Below, piece after piece: positions 55,359-63,822 of a stretch of DNA of 64,000 nt. Made by a program: the position numbers and the translations under genes. The notes beneath the pieces are model-generated. The model was given only the letters and a program-made list of their open reading frames with translations, was not told the DNA's origin and searched no databases. This DNA is from Falsirhodobacter deserti (GTDB lineage Bacteria; Pseudomonadota; Alphaproteobacteria; Rhodobacterales; Rhodobacteraceae): assembly GCF_004015795.1 (NCBI RefSeq), contig NZ_ML137219.1, positions 1 to 64,000 on the forward strand, read 5' to 3'. Within the stretch, counting starts at the first letter, position 1. Each line of letters begins with the position of its first letter.

Positions 55359-56663
55359 ATGTTCACCCATGACGACCTTGCGCGGCTTCAGGCGCAATCG
55401 CTGAAGATGCAGGGCTGGATCCGCCAGCAGACCTACTCCCCCGAGATGGAGAAGACGCTGCGCCGCTTTTCCAGCTGGGAACTGGCCGAACTGATCTTCC
55501 GCGTGAACCAGTCGACCCTGCGGGGACGCATGGCCACCGAACCCTCCCTCCCCCAGGGGCTGGTGGAGGAGGATGGCCGCCAGCGCTGGTATACGCTGGA
55601 GGAGATCAACGAGATCCGCCGCAAGCTGAAGATCAACCGCAAGTCCCTGCTGCCGCCCCGCCCTGCCGGCAAGCGGGCCATTCGCGCCGCCATCGCCAAC
55701 TTCAAGGGCGGTGCGGGCAAGTCGACCGTGGCCCTGCACTTCGCCCATGCCGCGGCACTGGACGGCTATCGGGTGCTGGCGGTGGATTTCGACCCGCAGG
55801 CCACCCTGTCCCATTCCATGGGTCTGTCGGACGTGGCCGAGGAGTTCACGGTCTGGGGCATTATGGCGCGGGACCTGATCCGCGAAACCGAACGGATGAA
55901 CAGCGCCGCCCGCGGCGCGGAATCCGGCGCGGCCCTGCCCCAACGAAAGCTGCCTTCCGCCATCACCGGGATGGGTCTGACCGATCTGCGCACGATGGAC
56001 TTCATCAAGCAGACATCCTGGCCGACGGTGGATGTCATCCCCTCCTGTGCCAACTCTGCCTTCGTGGAATTTGCCTCGGCCCAGTACCGGAACCTGAACC
56101 CCGAATGGTCCTTCTTCGCCGCCGTGTCCCGCTATCTCGATACGTTGCCGGATGATGCCTATGACATCGTGATCTTCGACTGCCCGCCGGCCATCGGTTA
56201 TCAGTCCATGAATGCGGTGTTTGCGGCTGATGTTCTTTATGTGCCCTCGGGTCCCGGCTATTGGGAATATGACTCCACCACCTCTTTTATCGGTCAGCTG
56301 GCCGAGGCGCTTGGCGATCTGAGCCAGTTCCAGGGGATCGTCCCCGCGGGGACAATGACGCTCCCCAAGGCGTTTCTGGATCTGCGCTTCCTGCTGACGC
56401 GGTATGAGCCGAACAACGAATTGCACCGCGCGATGCATCAAGCCTTCCGTAAGGTGTTCGAGGGTAGGGTCGCCGAACACCCGATCGAGATGACGCGGGC
56501 GGTGGAACAATCAGGCCGGTTCCTGTCCTCGATCTATGAAACCGATTATCGCGAAATGACGCGCGAAACATGGCGCCGCGCCCGCGCCTCGTTCGACAGG
56601 GCGTATATGGAGTTCCGCGACAACCTTGTTGCGGCATGGGACAAGCTGGAGGATGAAGCATGA
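55359..56663 (+). CDS. parA: Plasmid partition ATPase ParA (RepA-like)
   Basis: 434 residues. An N-terminal DNA-binding extension (about 1-100, with a helix-turn-helix region YTLEEINEIRRKL) precedes the ParA/MinD ATPase with the deviant Walker A KGGAGKST at 116-123, VDFDPQATL and Walker B IVIFDCPP. This long form (type Ia) also binds its own promoter. Start at 55359 has GGAG 5 bp upstream; ATG 55356 is too close. Overlaps parB (ATGA). Confidence 0.93.
   Translation: MFTHDDLARLQAQSLKMQGWIRQQTYSPEMEKTLRRFSSWELAELIFRVNQSTLRGRMATEPSLPQGLVEEDGRQRWYTLEEINEIRRKLKINRKSLLPPRPAGKRAIRAAIANFKGGAGKSTVALHFAHAAALDGYRVLAVDFDPQATLSHSMGLSDVAEEFTVWGIMARDLIRETERMNSAARGAESGAALPQRKLPSAITGMGLTDLRTMDFIKQTSWPTVDVIPSCANSAFVEFASAQYRNLNPEWSFFAAVSRYLDTLPDDAYDIVIFDCPPAIGYQSMNAVFAADVLYVPSGPGYWEYDSTTSFIGQLAEALGDLSQFQGIVPAGTMTLPKAFLDLRFLLTRYEPNNELHRAMHQAFRKVFEGRVAEHPIEMTRAVEQSGRFLSSIYETDYREMTRETWRRARASFDRAYMEFRDNLVAAWDKLEDEA
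55513..55528. repeat. parS-like palindrome, copy 3 (degenerate)
   Basis: CGACCCTGCGGGGACG, inside the parA coding sequence; the most divergent copy. Confidence 0.4.
56339..56354. repeat. parS-like palindrome, copy 4
   Basis: CGTCCCCGCGGGGACA inside parA; its 14-bp core GTCCCCGCGGGGAC is a perfect palindrome. Confidence 0.65.
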
Positions 56664-57733
56664 TCAAGCGCCGCACTTTCGATATCGACTTCCCCTCCGA
56701 AGAGCCTGTCCCCGCGGGGACAGAGCGCGAGGCCCGTCGCGGCCCCATGGCCGCTGCCATCAGTGAGAACGCCGAAGCACTGCGGGAACGCCAGCAGGCC
56801 GAGGCCGCGATCCGGGCCGAAAATGACCGTCTGGCCCATGAACTGGTGCGGTTGAAGAAGCTTGGCCTCGTCACCGACCTGATCCCGCTGGACAAGATCC
56901 GCGCCACGAAGCTGACCCGCGACCGAGCCCCTGACCGAGACCCCGAGCTTGATGAGCTGAAAGAATCCATCCGCGGCGTGGGCCTGTCGAACCCGATCCG
57001 CGTGGAGGCTGCGGCCGATGGCAATTTTGAACTGATTCAGGGCTTCCGCCGCCTTGCCGCCTATCGCGAACTGTTCGAAGAAACGGGGGAGGAGCGGTTC
57101 GCTGCCATCCCCGCCGGGATGGTCGCGCAAGGGGAGACCTTGGAAAGTCTGTACCGGCGCATGGTCGATGAAAACCTTGTTCGGCGGGATATCAGTTTTG
57201 CGGAAATGGCGATTCTGGCGCGCAGCTATCTTCAGGATCCTGAGACATCCGCCTTCTCAATCGATCAGGCAATTGCCACGCTGTTCCAATCGGCGGGGCG
57301 GCAGAAGCGCGTCTATATCCGCAACTTCGCTACGCTGCTGGATCGGATCGGGATGCACCTTCTGCACCCGCACTCCATCCCCCGTGCCCTTGGTCTGGAC
57401 GTTTTGAAACGGGTGGAGCGGGAGCCGGGCGCGGCCACCATGCTGGGCCGCCTGTTGATGGCGCAGCCCGAACGGTCGGACACGGACGAACTTGCTGTCC
57501 TGCGCGATTTTGCCGCCGGCGCAGGCAAGGTAACGCCGCCACGTCCGGCGCGCGGTCCGGGCAATCCCGGTGCCAAGACAACCCTGCGCGTTGCGCGCGG
57601 TGAAGATGTTGCCCGCTGCACTGCAACCCACGGTCGTGTGGAACTGCGGATGGAGCGTGACTTCAGCGCCGTCGACCGGCACCGTCTTGAACAGGCGATC
57701 GAAGCGTTCCTTGCCTCGCTGGACGATAACTGA
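56660..57733 (+). CDS. parB: Plasmid partition protein ParB (RepB-like)
   Basis: 357 residues. A ParB N-terminal domain follows a coiled-coil-like lead: LIPLDKIRATKL, then NPIRVE and ELIQGFRRLAAYREL (the GxRR-type nucleotide-binding box), ENLVRRDIS, and a helix-turn-helix region near FSIDQAIATLFQSAGRQKRVYIRNF. Binds parS sites and loads on DNA. Coupled to parA by a 4-bp overlap. Confidence 0.92.
   Translation: MIKRRTFDIDFPSEEPVPAGTEREARRGPMAAAISENAEALRERQQAEAAIRAENDRLAHELVRLKKLGLVTDLIPLDKIRATKLTRDRAPDRDPELDELKESIRGVGLSNPIRVEAAADGNFELIQGFRRLAAYRELFEETGEERFAAIPAGMVAQGETLESLYRRMVDENLVRRDISFAEMAILARSYLQDPETSAFSIDQAIATLFQSAGRQKRVYIRNFATLLDRIGMHLLHPHSIPRALGLDVLKRVEREPGAATMLGRLLMAQPERSDTDELAVLRDFAAGAGKVTPPRPARGPGNPGAKTTLRVARGEDVARCTATHGRVELRMERDFSAVDRHRLEQAIEAFLASLDDN
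56707..56722. repeat. parS-like palindrome, copy 5 (perfect)
   Basis: TGTCCCCGCGGGGACA; with one more base each side (56706-56723, CTGTCCCCGCGGGGACAG) it is an 18-bp perfect palindrome, within codons 16-22 of parB. Confidence 0.75.
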
Positions 57734-57781
57734 CCGGAACCTGCGGGGCGGGTCGCGCATTTTCGCCAGAAGGAGATGCCG

Positions 57782-58129
57782 ATGACCCGCCTTGCCCGTG
57801 ACGCCGAGATTGCGCGACTTGATCGTCTTGCCCATCAGCTTGACGCGCGGTTCAAAGTCCTTGGTTTCCGCTTCGGGTGGGACGGGCTGCTGGGTCTGAT
57901 CCCCGGCGTGGGCGATGTGGCTGCGGCCATTCCTTCGGCACTTATCCTTCACCGCGCTTATTCGCTTGGGGTGCCGAACAGCCTTCTGGTGCGGATGGGG
58001 GTGAATGTCGCGCTGGATACCGTGATCGGATCGGTTCCGCTGCTGGGCAGCGTGTTCGACATCGCCTACAAGTCGAACCTTCGCAACGTGGCGATGCTGC
58101 GCCGCCACCTGGAGCAGCGCGACCCTTGA
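57782..58129 (+). CDS. DUF4112 membrane protein
   Basis: 115 residues. The core FRFGWDGLLGLIPGVGDVAAAIPSALILHRAYSLG and the second hydrophobic half NVALDTVIGSVPLLGSVFDIAYKSN are the DUF4112 signature; two short membrane segments. Start at 57782 has AAGGAG 6 bp upstream; the ATG at 57776 touches the SD. Function unknown. The 48-bp gap after parB contains GGAAC-N17-CATT, a weak stress-promoter look-alike. Confidence 0.85.
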   Translation: MTRLARDAEIARLDRLAHQLDARFKVLGFRFGWDGLLGLIPGVGDVAAAIPSALILHRAYSLGVPNSLLVRMGVNVALDTVIGSVPLLGSVFDIAYKSNLRNVAMLRRHLEQRDP

Positions 58130-58178
58130 CCCCGCCGCGCACCGCGTCATCCTGCGCGGCGCAACGACGGAGGTATGA

Positions 58179-59411
58179 ATGGCAATCGATCCCGTGAAAC
58201 TTGACCGGCTGGCGCAGGTGGCCGTGAAGGTGGGCCTTAACTTGCAGGAAGGTCAGGACCTGCTGCTGACCGCACCGGCCGAGGCGTTGCCGCTGGTGCG
58301 CCGGATTGCGGCCCATGCCTATGCGGCCGGGGCAGGGGTCGTTACGCCGATCCTGTCGGATCCGCAGGTGACGCTGGCCCGCTATGCCCATGCCCGCGAC
58401 GAAAGCTTCGATAGTGCGCCGGACTGGTTGTTCGAAGGGATGGCGAAGGCATTTGATGCCAACACAGCGCGGCTGGCCATCGCGGGCGACGACCCGCTGA
58501 TGCTGTCGTCGGCCGATCCGGCGAAGGTGGCCCGTGCCAACCGCGCCCAGTCCCGTGCCTATAAACCCGCGCTGAAAAAGATCGCGGGGTTCGACATCAA
58601 CTGGAACATCGTCAGCTATCCCAATCCTGACTGGGCCCGCCGCGTCTTCCCCGACCTGCCGGAGGAGGAGGCCGTCGCCCGCCTGGCCGATGCAATCTTC
58701 GCAGCTTCGCGCGTGGAAGGGGACGATCCGGTTGCCGCATGGGCCACGCACAATGCCCAGCTTCACGCCCGCTGCGCATGGCTGGACGGACAGGCGTTCC
58801 GCTCGTTGCACTTCACGGGGCCGGGCACGGATCTGACGGTCGGGCTGGCTGACGGGCATCGCTGGCAGGGCGGCGCGTCGGTGGCCCGCAACGGCATCAC
58901 CTGCAATCCGAACATCCCGACCGAGGAGGTGTTCACCACGCCGCACGCCCTGCGCGTTGACGGACATGTCAGCGCGACAAAGCCGCTGTCACATCAGGGC
59001 ACGCTGATCGAGGATATTCGCGTGACCTTTGCCGGTGGCGCGATCACCGAGGCACATGCCAGCAGGGGACAGGACGTGCTGCGCCAGCTGATCGATACTG
59101 ATGACGGCGCGCGGCGGTTGGGGGAGGTGGCGCTGGTGCCACATTCCTCGCCCATCTCGGCCTCGGGGTTGCTGTTCCTGAACACGTTGTATGATGAAAA
59201 CGCAGCTTGTCATATTGCATTGGGTCAGTGCTATGCCAAGTGCTTCCATGGCGATCCCACGCCAGAACAGATTCAGGCACAAGGCGGCAATTCCAGCCTG
59301 ATCCACGTGGACTGGATGATCGGTTCCGATCAGGTGGATATCGACGGCATCAAGCCGGATGGCGAACGCGTCGCCGTGTTCCGCAAGGGGGAATGGGCGC
59401 AGGCCGTCTGA
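58179..59411 (+). CDS. M29-family metalloaminopeptidase
   Basis: 410 residues, thermophilic aminopeptidase (AmpS/PepS) family. The N-terminal DRLAQVAVKVGLNLQEGQDLLLTAP and the metal-site regions NIPTEEVFTTPH, LGEVALVPHSSPIS, LFLNTLYDENAACHIALG and SSLIHVDWMIGSDQVDIDG are diagnostic. Cytoplasmic; releases N-terminal amino acids from peptides with Zn or Co. GGAGG 5 bp before the ATG. Confidence 0.92.
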   Translation: MAIDPVKLDRLAQVAVKVGLNLQEGQDLLLTAPAEALPLVRRIAAHAYAAGAGVVTPILSDPQVTLARYAHARDESFDSAPDWLFEGMAKAFDANTARLAIAGDDPLMLSSADPAKVARANRAQSRAYKPALKKIAGFDINWNIVSYPNPDWARRVFPDLPEEEAVARLADAIFAASRVEGDDPVAAWATHNAQLHARCAWLDGQAFRSLHFTGPGTDLTVGLADGHRWQGGASVARNGITCNPNIPTEEVFTTPHALRVDGHVSATKPLSHQGTLIEDIRVTFAGGAITEAHASRGQDVLRQLIDTDDGARRLGEVALVPHSSPISASGLLFLNTLYDENAACHIALGQCYAKCFHGDPTPEQIQAQGGNSSLIHVDWMIGSDQVDIDGIKPDGERVAVFRKGEWAQAV

Positions 59412-59426
59412 CCTGCGCTCCGCGGG

Positions 59427-60752
59427 TTATTCGGCAGCCAGCAGATCGGCCACGTCAAGCAGGATGAACTCGTTATCCGCCGCCTGGCCGATCTCCCGCC
59501 CGCCCGAGAAGGGAAGGTTGTTGTCATCCGCCACAAGGATGTGGGTGTCGTCCATGCGGATCACGTCTTCGATCGTCTGGAACGGGAAGGTGAACACGCC
59601 GTCCTGCGAATGGGGCGAAAGGCCGTCGGGATCCTGGATGTCCAGCAGGTCCACATGGCCGATGCGGCGCATGAAACCGTCCTCGTCGGTATCGGCAGTA
59701 TCCACCAGCACGATGTTCTTCACGCGGGCAGGGCGGGGATAGCAGGCGGCGGGGTCCGCGCCGTCCTCGCAGGCGGCCATGCCTTCGCCGGCGTCGCGTT
59801 CGATCACCAGCGCGCGGTGATCGTCGATGAAGTTGAAATCGCCGATGGCCACCGCACCCTCGGCAAGGCGGAAGCGATGGGTGTCGCCCGTCCACTTACG
59901 CTCGGCGGGATCGAACACCAGCACGCGCAGGAAGTCGCCCTCTGTCCCGTCTTCGGTCAGCAGGGGTTTTTCCAGCATGGCCCAAAGCTCGTTTGTTCGG
60001 GGATGCAGCGCCATGCCTTCATAACCGCCCGAACGCTGAACCCGGTAATCCTTGCCCGCAACCGCAGGAACCGTCACGCCGGGGGTGTCGGGGCCTTTCA
60101 GCCGTTCGCCCTCCAGCATGGTCGGGTGGACGTTCAGCACGCGGCCATCCGTCGTCGCCTCGATCAGGTAGGGTCCGAATTCGTCGCCGATCCAGATCGT
60201 GTCGTCCAGAAGCTGGATGGATTCGGGATCGAAATCCGCCCCCGTCAGATAGCGGCCATCCGTGCCTTCATAGGCGATGCGGAACGGAACCTTGTGATCG
60301 GGATCGTGCAGGAAGACGGACTCCAGCCGTTCCACCTTGCCGGTTTCGAAGTCGGGCAACAGGCGGTGGAACACCAGCAGTGCATCGGGGCTGTTGCCCT
60401 TCGATCCGAACCCGTTATCGGCCAGCGTGAAGATGGAGCCGTCTTCGGCCCGGTTCATCGCAAATCCCGACATGCCTTGGAAGGGTTGGCCAAGGAAGGG
60501 CAGGGACAGGCCGGTGGGATGGCTGCCGAAAGCGGGGCCGGTATCACCCGGAACGCTCATCGGGGTGTCGTTGCGCCCATCCCCGGTGAACTTGCCCGAG
60601 ATCCACGCATCGCGCGGCGCATCGGCCGGCGGGGCGATCATCGTGTTGGCGGGGATGACAGCAAAGCCTGCCAGTTTGGCGGGAAGGGTCTCCTCTGCCA
60701 GCACGGCAGAGGAGGAGCAGAGAAGCGCGGCAAACGTGACGCGAAGAAGCAT
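59427..60752 (-). CDS. Secreted esterase-like phytase-family protein
   Basis: 441 residues. A signal peptide of about 19 residues ends AVLA, so periplasmic or outside. Phytase-like beta-propeller features: QGMSGFAMNRAEDGSIFTLADNGFGSK, DPESIQLLDDTIWIGDEFGPYLIEA, YEGMALHP and DDNNLPFSGGR. The acidic loops probably bind calcium. Activity may be phosphoesterase or esterase; the family is not well characterised. Confidence 0.88.
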   Translation of the reverse strand: MLLRVTFAALLCSSSAVLAEETLPAKLAGFAVIPANTMIAPPADAPRDAWISGKFTGDGRNDTPMSVPGDTGPAFGSHPTGLSLPFLGQPFQGMSGFAMNRAEDGSIFTLADNGFGSKGNSPDALLVFHRLLPDFETGKVERLESVFLHDPDHKVPFRIAYEGTDGRYLTGADFDPESIQLLDDTIWIGDEFGPYLIEATTDGRVLNVHPTMLEGERLKGPDTPGVTVPAVAGKDYRVQRSGGYEGMALHPRTNELWAMLEKPLLTEDGTEGDFLRVLVFDPAERKWTGDTHRFRLAEGAVAIGDFNFIDDHRALVIERDAGEGMAACEDGADPAACYPRPARVKNIVLVDTADTDEDGFMRRIGHVDLLDIQDPDGLSPHSQDGVFTFPFQTIEDVIRMDDTHILVADDNNLPFSGGREIGQAADNEFILLDVADLLAAE

Positions 60753-60813
60753 GTGTCCGGACCCTTCGGTTGCAATATCGCCCCCGATAACGCGCCCGTG
60801 AAACAGCTTCGTG

Positions 60814-61239
60814 TCAGACGACAGTCAGGCCGACATCGATGTTTCCGCGCGTGGCGTTGGAATAGGGGCAGACCTGATGCGCCTGTTCCACCAGCGCCCG
60901 CGCGGCTTCCGGATCGACGCCGGGAAGCGAAACCTCAAGCGCGACGGTCAGCCCGAAGCCGCCCTCGCTGCGCGGACCGATGCCAACCTGCGCCGAAACC
61001 TTGGCATCCGCTGGCACCTTCGTCGGGCCTTTGGCGGCAACGGCCTTCATCGCGCCAAGAAAGCAGGCGGAATAACCCGCAGCGAACAGCTGTTCGGGGT
61101 TCACGCCGTCGCCGCCCGCGCCGCCAAGTTCACGCGGAGTGGACAGTTTCACATCGACCGCACCGTCTTCGGTGGTTGCATGGCTGTCACGCCCGCCCGT
61201 GGCCGTGGCGGAGGTGGAGTAAAGGACGTTGACGCTCAT
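60814..61239 (-). CDS. ohr: Organic hydroperoxide resistance protein
   Basis: 141 residues, OsmC/Ohr fold. The reactive cysteines C59 (GYSACF) and C124 (QVCPYS) with R17 and E49 match the Ohr active site, which reduces organic peroxides with lipoylated partner proteins. Divergent from its MarR-type regulator, with OhrR-like palindromes between. Confidence 0.95.
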   Translation of the reverse strand: MSVNVLYSTSATATGGRDSHATTEDGAVDVKLSTPRELGGAGGDGVNPEQLFAAGYSACFLGAMKAVAAKGPTKVPADAKVSAQVGIGPRSEGGFGLTVALEVSLPGVDPEAARALVEQAHQVCPYSNATRGNIDVGLTVV

Positions 61240-61266
61240 GAAGAACTCCCATTGCTGTTTGATAAA

Positions 61267-61295
61267 GCGATTAAATCGCGAGCGATATAAATATC
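61267..61295. promoter_or_regulatory. OhrR-type operator region
   Basis: Two palindromes lie between ohr and ohrR: GCGATTAAATCGC (61267-61279) and GATATAAATATC (61284-61295). A further half-site GCGATTTAAA overlaps the first codons of ohrR (61326-61335). AT-rich dyads between divergent ohr/ohrR genes are where OhrR binds. Confidence 0.7.
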
Positions 61296-61322
61296 AAGAG
61301 GTCTTGCCCTTTTTCACGCACC

Positions 61323-61784
61323 ATGCGATTTAAAGTCATGGCCCACACGCATGCACCCACAGAACTGCTTTGCTTCACCGTGCATGCCGCGGATCAGGCT
61401 TTTGCGCAGGTGTACCGGCATGCCTTGTCCGAAATGGGCGTGACCTATCCGCAGTTCCTTGTGCTTGGCCTTCTTTGGCAATGCGATGACCGGACGGTGG
61501 GCGAATTGGGGCAAATGCTTCGCCTGCAATCGAATACATTGACGCCGCTGCTGAAACGGCTGGAGGCGATGGGCTTGCTGAGCCGACGCCGCGATCCGCA
61601 GGATGAACGCACGGTCCGCATCCGGCTGACCGATGCCGGCCGCGCCTTGGCCGACAAGGCGCCCGACGTGATGAGCTGCGTTTCGCGGGCCATCGGCATG
61701 ACGGCCGAGGAACAGGACACGCTGACCACCCTGCTGCGCCGCCTTCAGGACAGCCTGCGCGCCAGCACCACGCCCGCCGCATAA
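61323..61784 (+). CDS. ohrR: MarR-family organic peroxide sensor
   Basis: 153 residues from 61323, or 148 from the in-frame ATG at 61338; neither has a clear ribosome site. The sensing cysteine of OhrR is present in LLCFTVHAADQAF (C17), followed by a winged helix (TVGELGQMLRLQSNTLTPLLKRLEAMGLLSRRRDPQDER). Oxidation of C17 by organic peroxide should release ohr. Confidence 0.92.
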   Translation: MRFKVMAHTHAPTELLCFTVHAADQAFAQVYRHALSEMGVTYPQFLVLGLLWQCDDRTVGELGQMLRLQSNTLTPLLKRLEAMGLLSRRRDPQDERTVRIRLTDAGRALADKAPDVMSCVSRAIGMTAEEQDTLTTLLRRLQDSLRASTTPAA

Positions 61785-61879
61785 CGAAACTTTCGCAGTT
61801 TGTGCAAATGTCTGGCATGCCGCCGCGTTTCGGCACGCTATATCGGTCGATGAACCGGAACCGACAGAAGGAGAATGCG

Positions 61880-62362
61880 ATGCATGAACGTTACGCAAGC
61901 GGGCTCAGCGACGAGGCGGCCAAAACCTCGATCGAGACGCTGGACAAGAACCTGTCGCTGGTGATCGACCTGTCGCTGATCGTGAAGCAGGCGCACTGGA
62001 ACATGAAGGGCAGCAACTTCATCGGCGTGCACAAGCTTCTGGATGATGCGGTCGACAACCTGCGCGACATTCTGGACAAGATGGCCGAACGCGCCGTGAT
62101 CCTTGGCGGATCGCCCGACGGGCGCAGCCAGAACGTTGCCGCCGCCACCACGCTGCCCGAATATCCCGCCGGCTTCATGCTGGTGAAGGATCATGTGCGC
62201 GAACTGGTGGAGCGTTACAAGATCGTCGCCGCTTCGCTGCGTGAAGCGATCGACATCGTGGACGAGGGCGGCGATCAGGATACTGCCGATCTGTTCACCG
62301 AGGCCAGCCGCATCGTGGACAAGGATGCGTGGTTCATCGGGTCCAACGCCGAAGGCAACTGA
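61880..62362 (+). CDS. dps: Dps DNA-protecting ferritin-like protein
   Basis: 160 residues. The ferroxidase set H39, H51, D55, D66 and E70 is in the hallmark KQAHWNMKGSNFIGVHKLLDD...MAERAVILGG, so it should form 12-subunit shells that oxidise and store iron and shield DNA. AAGGAG 6 bp before the ATG. CGAAACTTTCG (61785-61795), a small palindrome, lies upstream. Follows ohrR in the same direction. Confidence 0.95.
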   Translation: MHERYASGLSDEAAKTSIETLDKNLSLVIDLSLIVKQAHWNMKGSNFIGVHKLLDDAVDNLRDILDKMAERAVILGGSPDGRSQNVAAATTLPEYPAGFMLVKDHVRELVERYKIVAASLREAIDIVDEGGDQDTADLFTEASRIVDKDAWFIGSNAEGN

Positions 62363-62433
62363 CGTAACCTAGCACGATCCGTCAAGGACTGTTCCGTACA
62401 ACGAAGCATGTTGACCAGTGCCATGTTGCATCG

Positions 62434-62867
62434 TTGTTCGGGGCCGTTTGCCTGCTGCTTGCAGCGGCACTTCTGACGGCTTGGAAAGAGTTTCGCCCAG
62501 GTCGGCACGTGCTGGTCTGGGCGTTTTCGTTCGCGGCGGCGGCGGCCCACGCCATCATCGCCGCGCCAACGCAGGGTGTTCTTTGGCAGGCGGCGGGCTC
62601 CGCGCTTCTTTCGCTTGTCATCTCCGCCGGCTTTGCTTCCGCTGGCCGGTGGGGTGGATCGGTTTGAACGCATCCGCCGCGCCGTGCCGGCAGCCTTGCA
62701 GGATCTGGCGGGTGACGGCCAGTTTCGGCATCGCGAGCCTGCGCCCGAACGAGGGTCTTGCGGCGGCGCTGGTGCGGGCCGATGTCGCGCTCTGCCGCTC
62801 CAAGAACGAAGGGCAGGATCGCATCACGGCGAAGCTGCCTGATTTCGCCCCGCACACTGGCTTTTGA
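62434..62867 (+). pseudogene. Remnant of a membrane diguanylate cyclase (GGDEF)
   Basis: Two pieces in different frames. 62434-62667 encodes a 77-residue hydrophobic start (CLLLAAALLTAWKEFRPGR) like the membrane part of many GGDEF proteins. 62712-62867, in another frame, encodes the last part of a GGDEF domain: VTASFGIASLRPNE, then ADVALCRSKNEGQDRI. The region between, including the GGDEF active site, is missing. I read this as a gene broken by an internal deletion and frameshift. Confidence 0.65.
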
Positions 62868-62919
62868 TCGCGTGCGACTTATCCTGTGGCCGAAGCGGTC
62901 AGAGCAAGGAGCCTCTCGC

Positions 62920-63822
62920 ATGTTCAATTTCCGTGTCGCCGCACTGGCAATGATGCTTGGCGCGGGCAGCGCAGGGGCGCAGGTGGTCGTATCCTCCAAG
63001 ATCGATACGGAGGGTGGGGTAATCGGCAACATCATCGTTCAGGTGCTTGAACAGAACGGGATCGGGACGCAGAATCGCCTGCAACTGGGCGGCACGCCCG
63101 TGGTCCGCCAGGCGCTGCTGGCCGGAGAGATTGATCTCTATCCCGAATATACCGGCAATGCCGCGTTCTTCTTCAACCGCGCCGAAGATCCTGTCTGGAA
63201 GGATGCCGATGCCGCATGGCAGACCGCGCGCGATCTGGACGAAGCGAACGGCCTTGTCTGGCTGGACCCGGCGCCCGCGAACAACACCTGGGGCATCGCG
63301 CTGCGGGATGATGTGGCCGATGCCAACCGCGTCGGCACGCTGTCGGATTTCGGCGAATGGATCTCGGGTGGCGGGGCGGTGAAGCTGGCGGCCTCGTCCG
63401 AATTCGTGAACTCCGCCGCCGCGCTGCCGTCCTTCCAGAAAACCTATGGCTTCCAGCTTTCCACCGACCAGATGGTCGTGCTGTCGGGCGGCGACACGGC
63501 GGCAACCATCCAGGCGGCCGCCAATGGCACCAGCGGCGTGAATGCGGCGATGGTTTATGGCACCGACGGCGCGATCCCCTTCGCGGGCCTGCGTGTTCTG
63601 GCCGATGACAAGCAGGTGCAGCCCGTCTACCAGCCCGCCCCCGTCATCCGCGCCGAGGTGCTGGCAGAATATCCGCAGATCGAGGAGCTTCTTTCCCCCG
63701 TTTTCGAGGCGCTGACGCTTGAAACCCTGCAAACGCTGAACGGGCGCGTGCAGGTGGAAGGTGTTCCCGCCGCCGATGTCGCCCGCCAGTTTCTGACGGA
63801 AGGCGGGTTCATCGAGGGGTGA
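62920..63822 (+). CDS. Glycine betaine/choline-type ABC importer substrate-binding protein (OsmF/ProX-like)
   Basis: 300 residues. Signal peptide of about 20 residues ending GSAGA. OpuAC/OsmF fold: VVVSSKIDTEGGVIGNIIVQVLEQNG, LLAGEIDLYPEYTGNAAFFF and the C-terminal LETLQTLNGRVQVEGVPAADVA. Periplasmic receptor for a quaternary amine or similar osmolyte. AGGAG 8 bp before the ATG. The permease gene follows with an overlapping GTG start. Confidence 0.9.
   Translation: MFNFRVAALAMMLGAGSAGAQVVVSSKIDTEGGVIGNIIVQVLEQNGIGTQNRLQLGGTPVVRQALLAGEIDLYPEYTGNAAFFFNRAEDPVWKDADAAWQTARDLDEANGLVWLDPAPANNTWGIALRDDVADANRVGTLSDFGEWISGGGAVKLAASSEFVNSAAALPSFQKTYGFQLSTDQMVVLSGGDTAATIQAAANGTSGVNAAMVYGTDGAIPFAGLRVLADDKQVQPVYQPAPVIRAEVLAEYPQIEELLSPVFEALTLETLQTLNGRVQVEGVPAADVARQFLTEGGFIEG

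Noticed and set aside
57736-57761. GGAAC-N17-CATT before the DUF4112 gene, resembling an EcfG promoter
   Set aside because: The -10 part has CATT instead of CGTT. With only 48 bp after parB it may be chance, so I did not annotate it.
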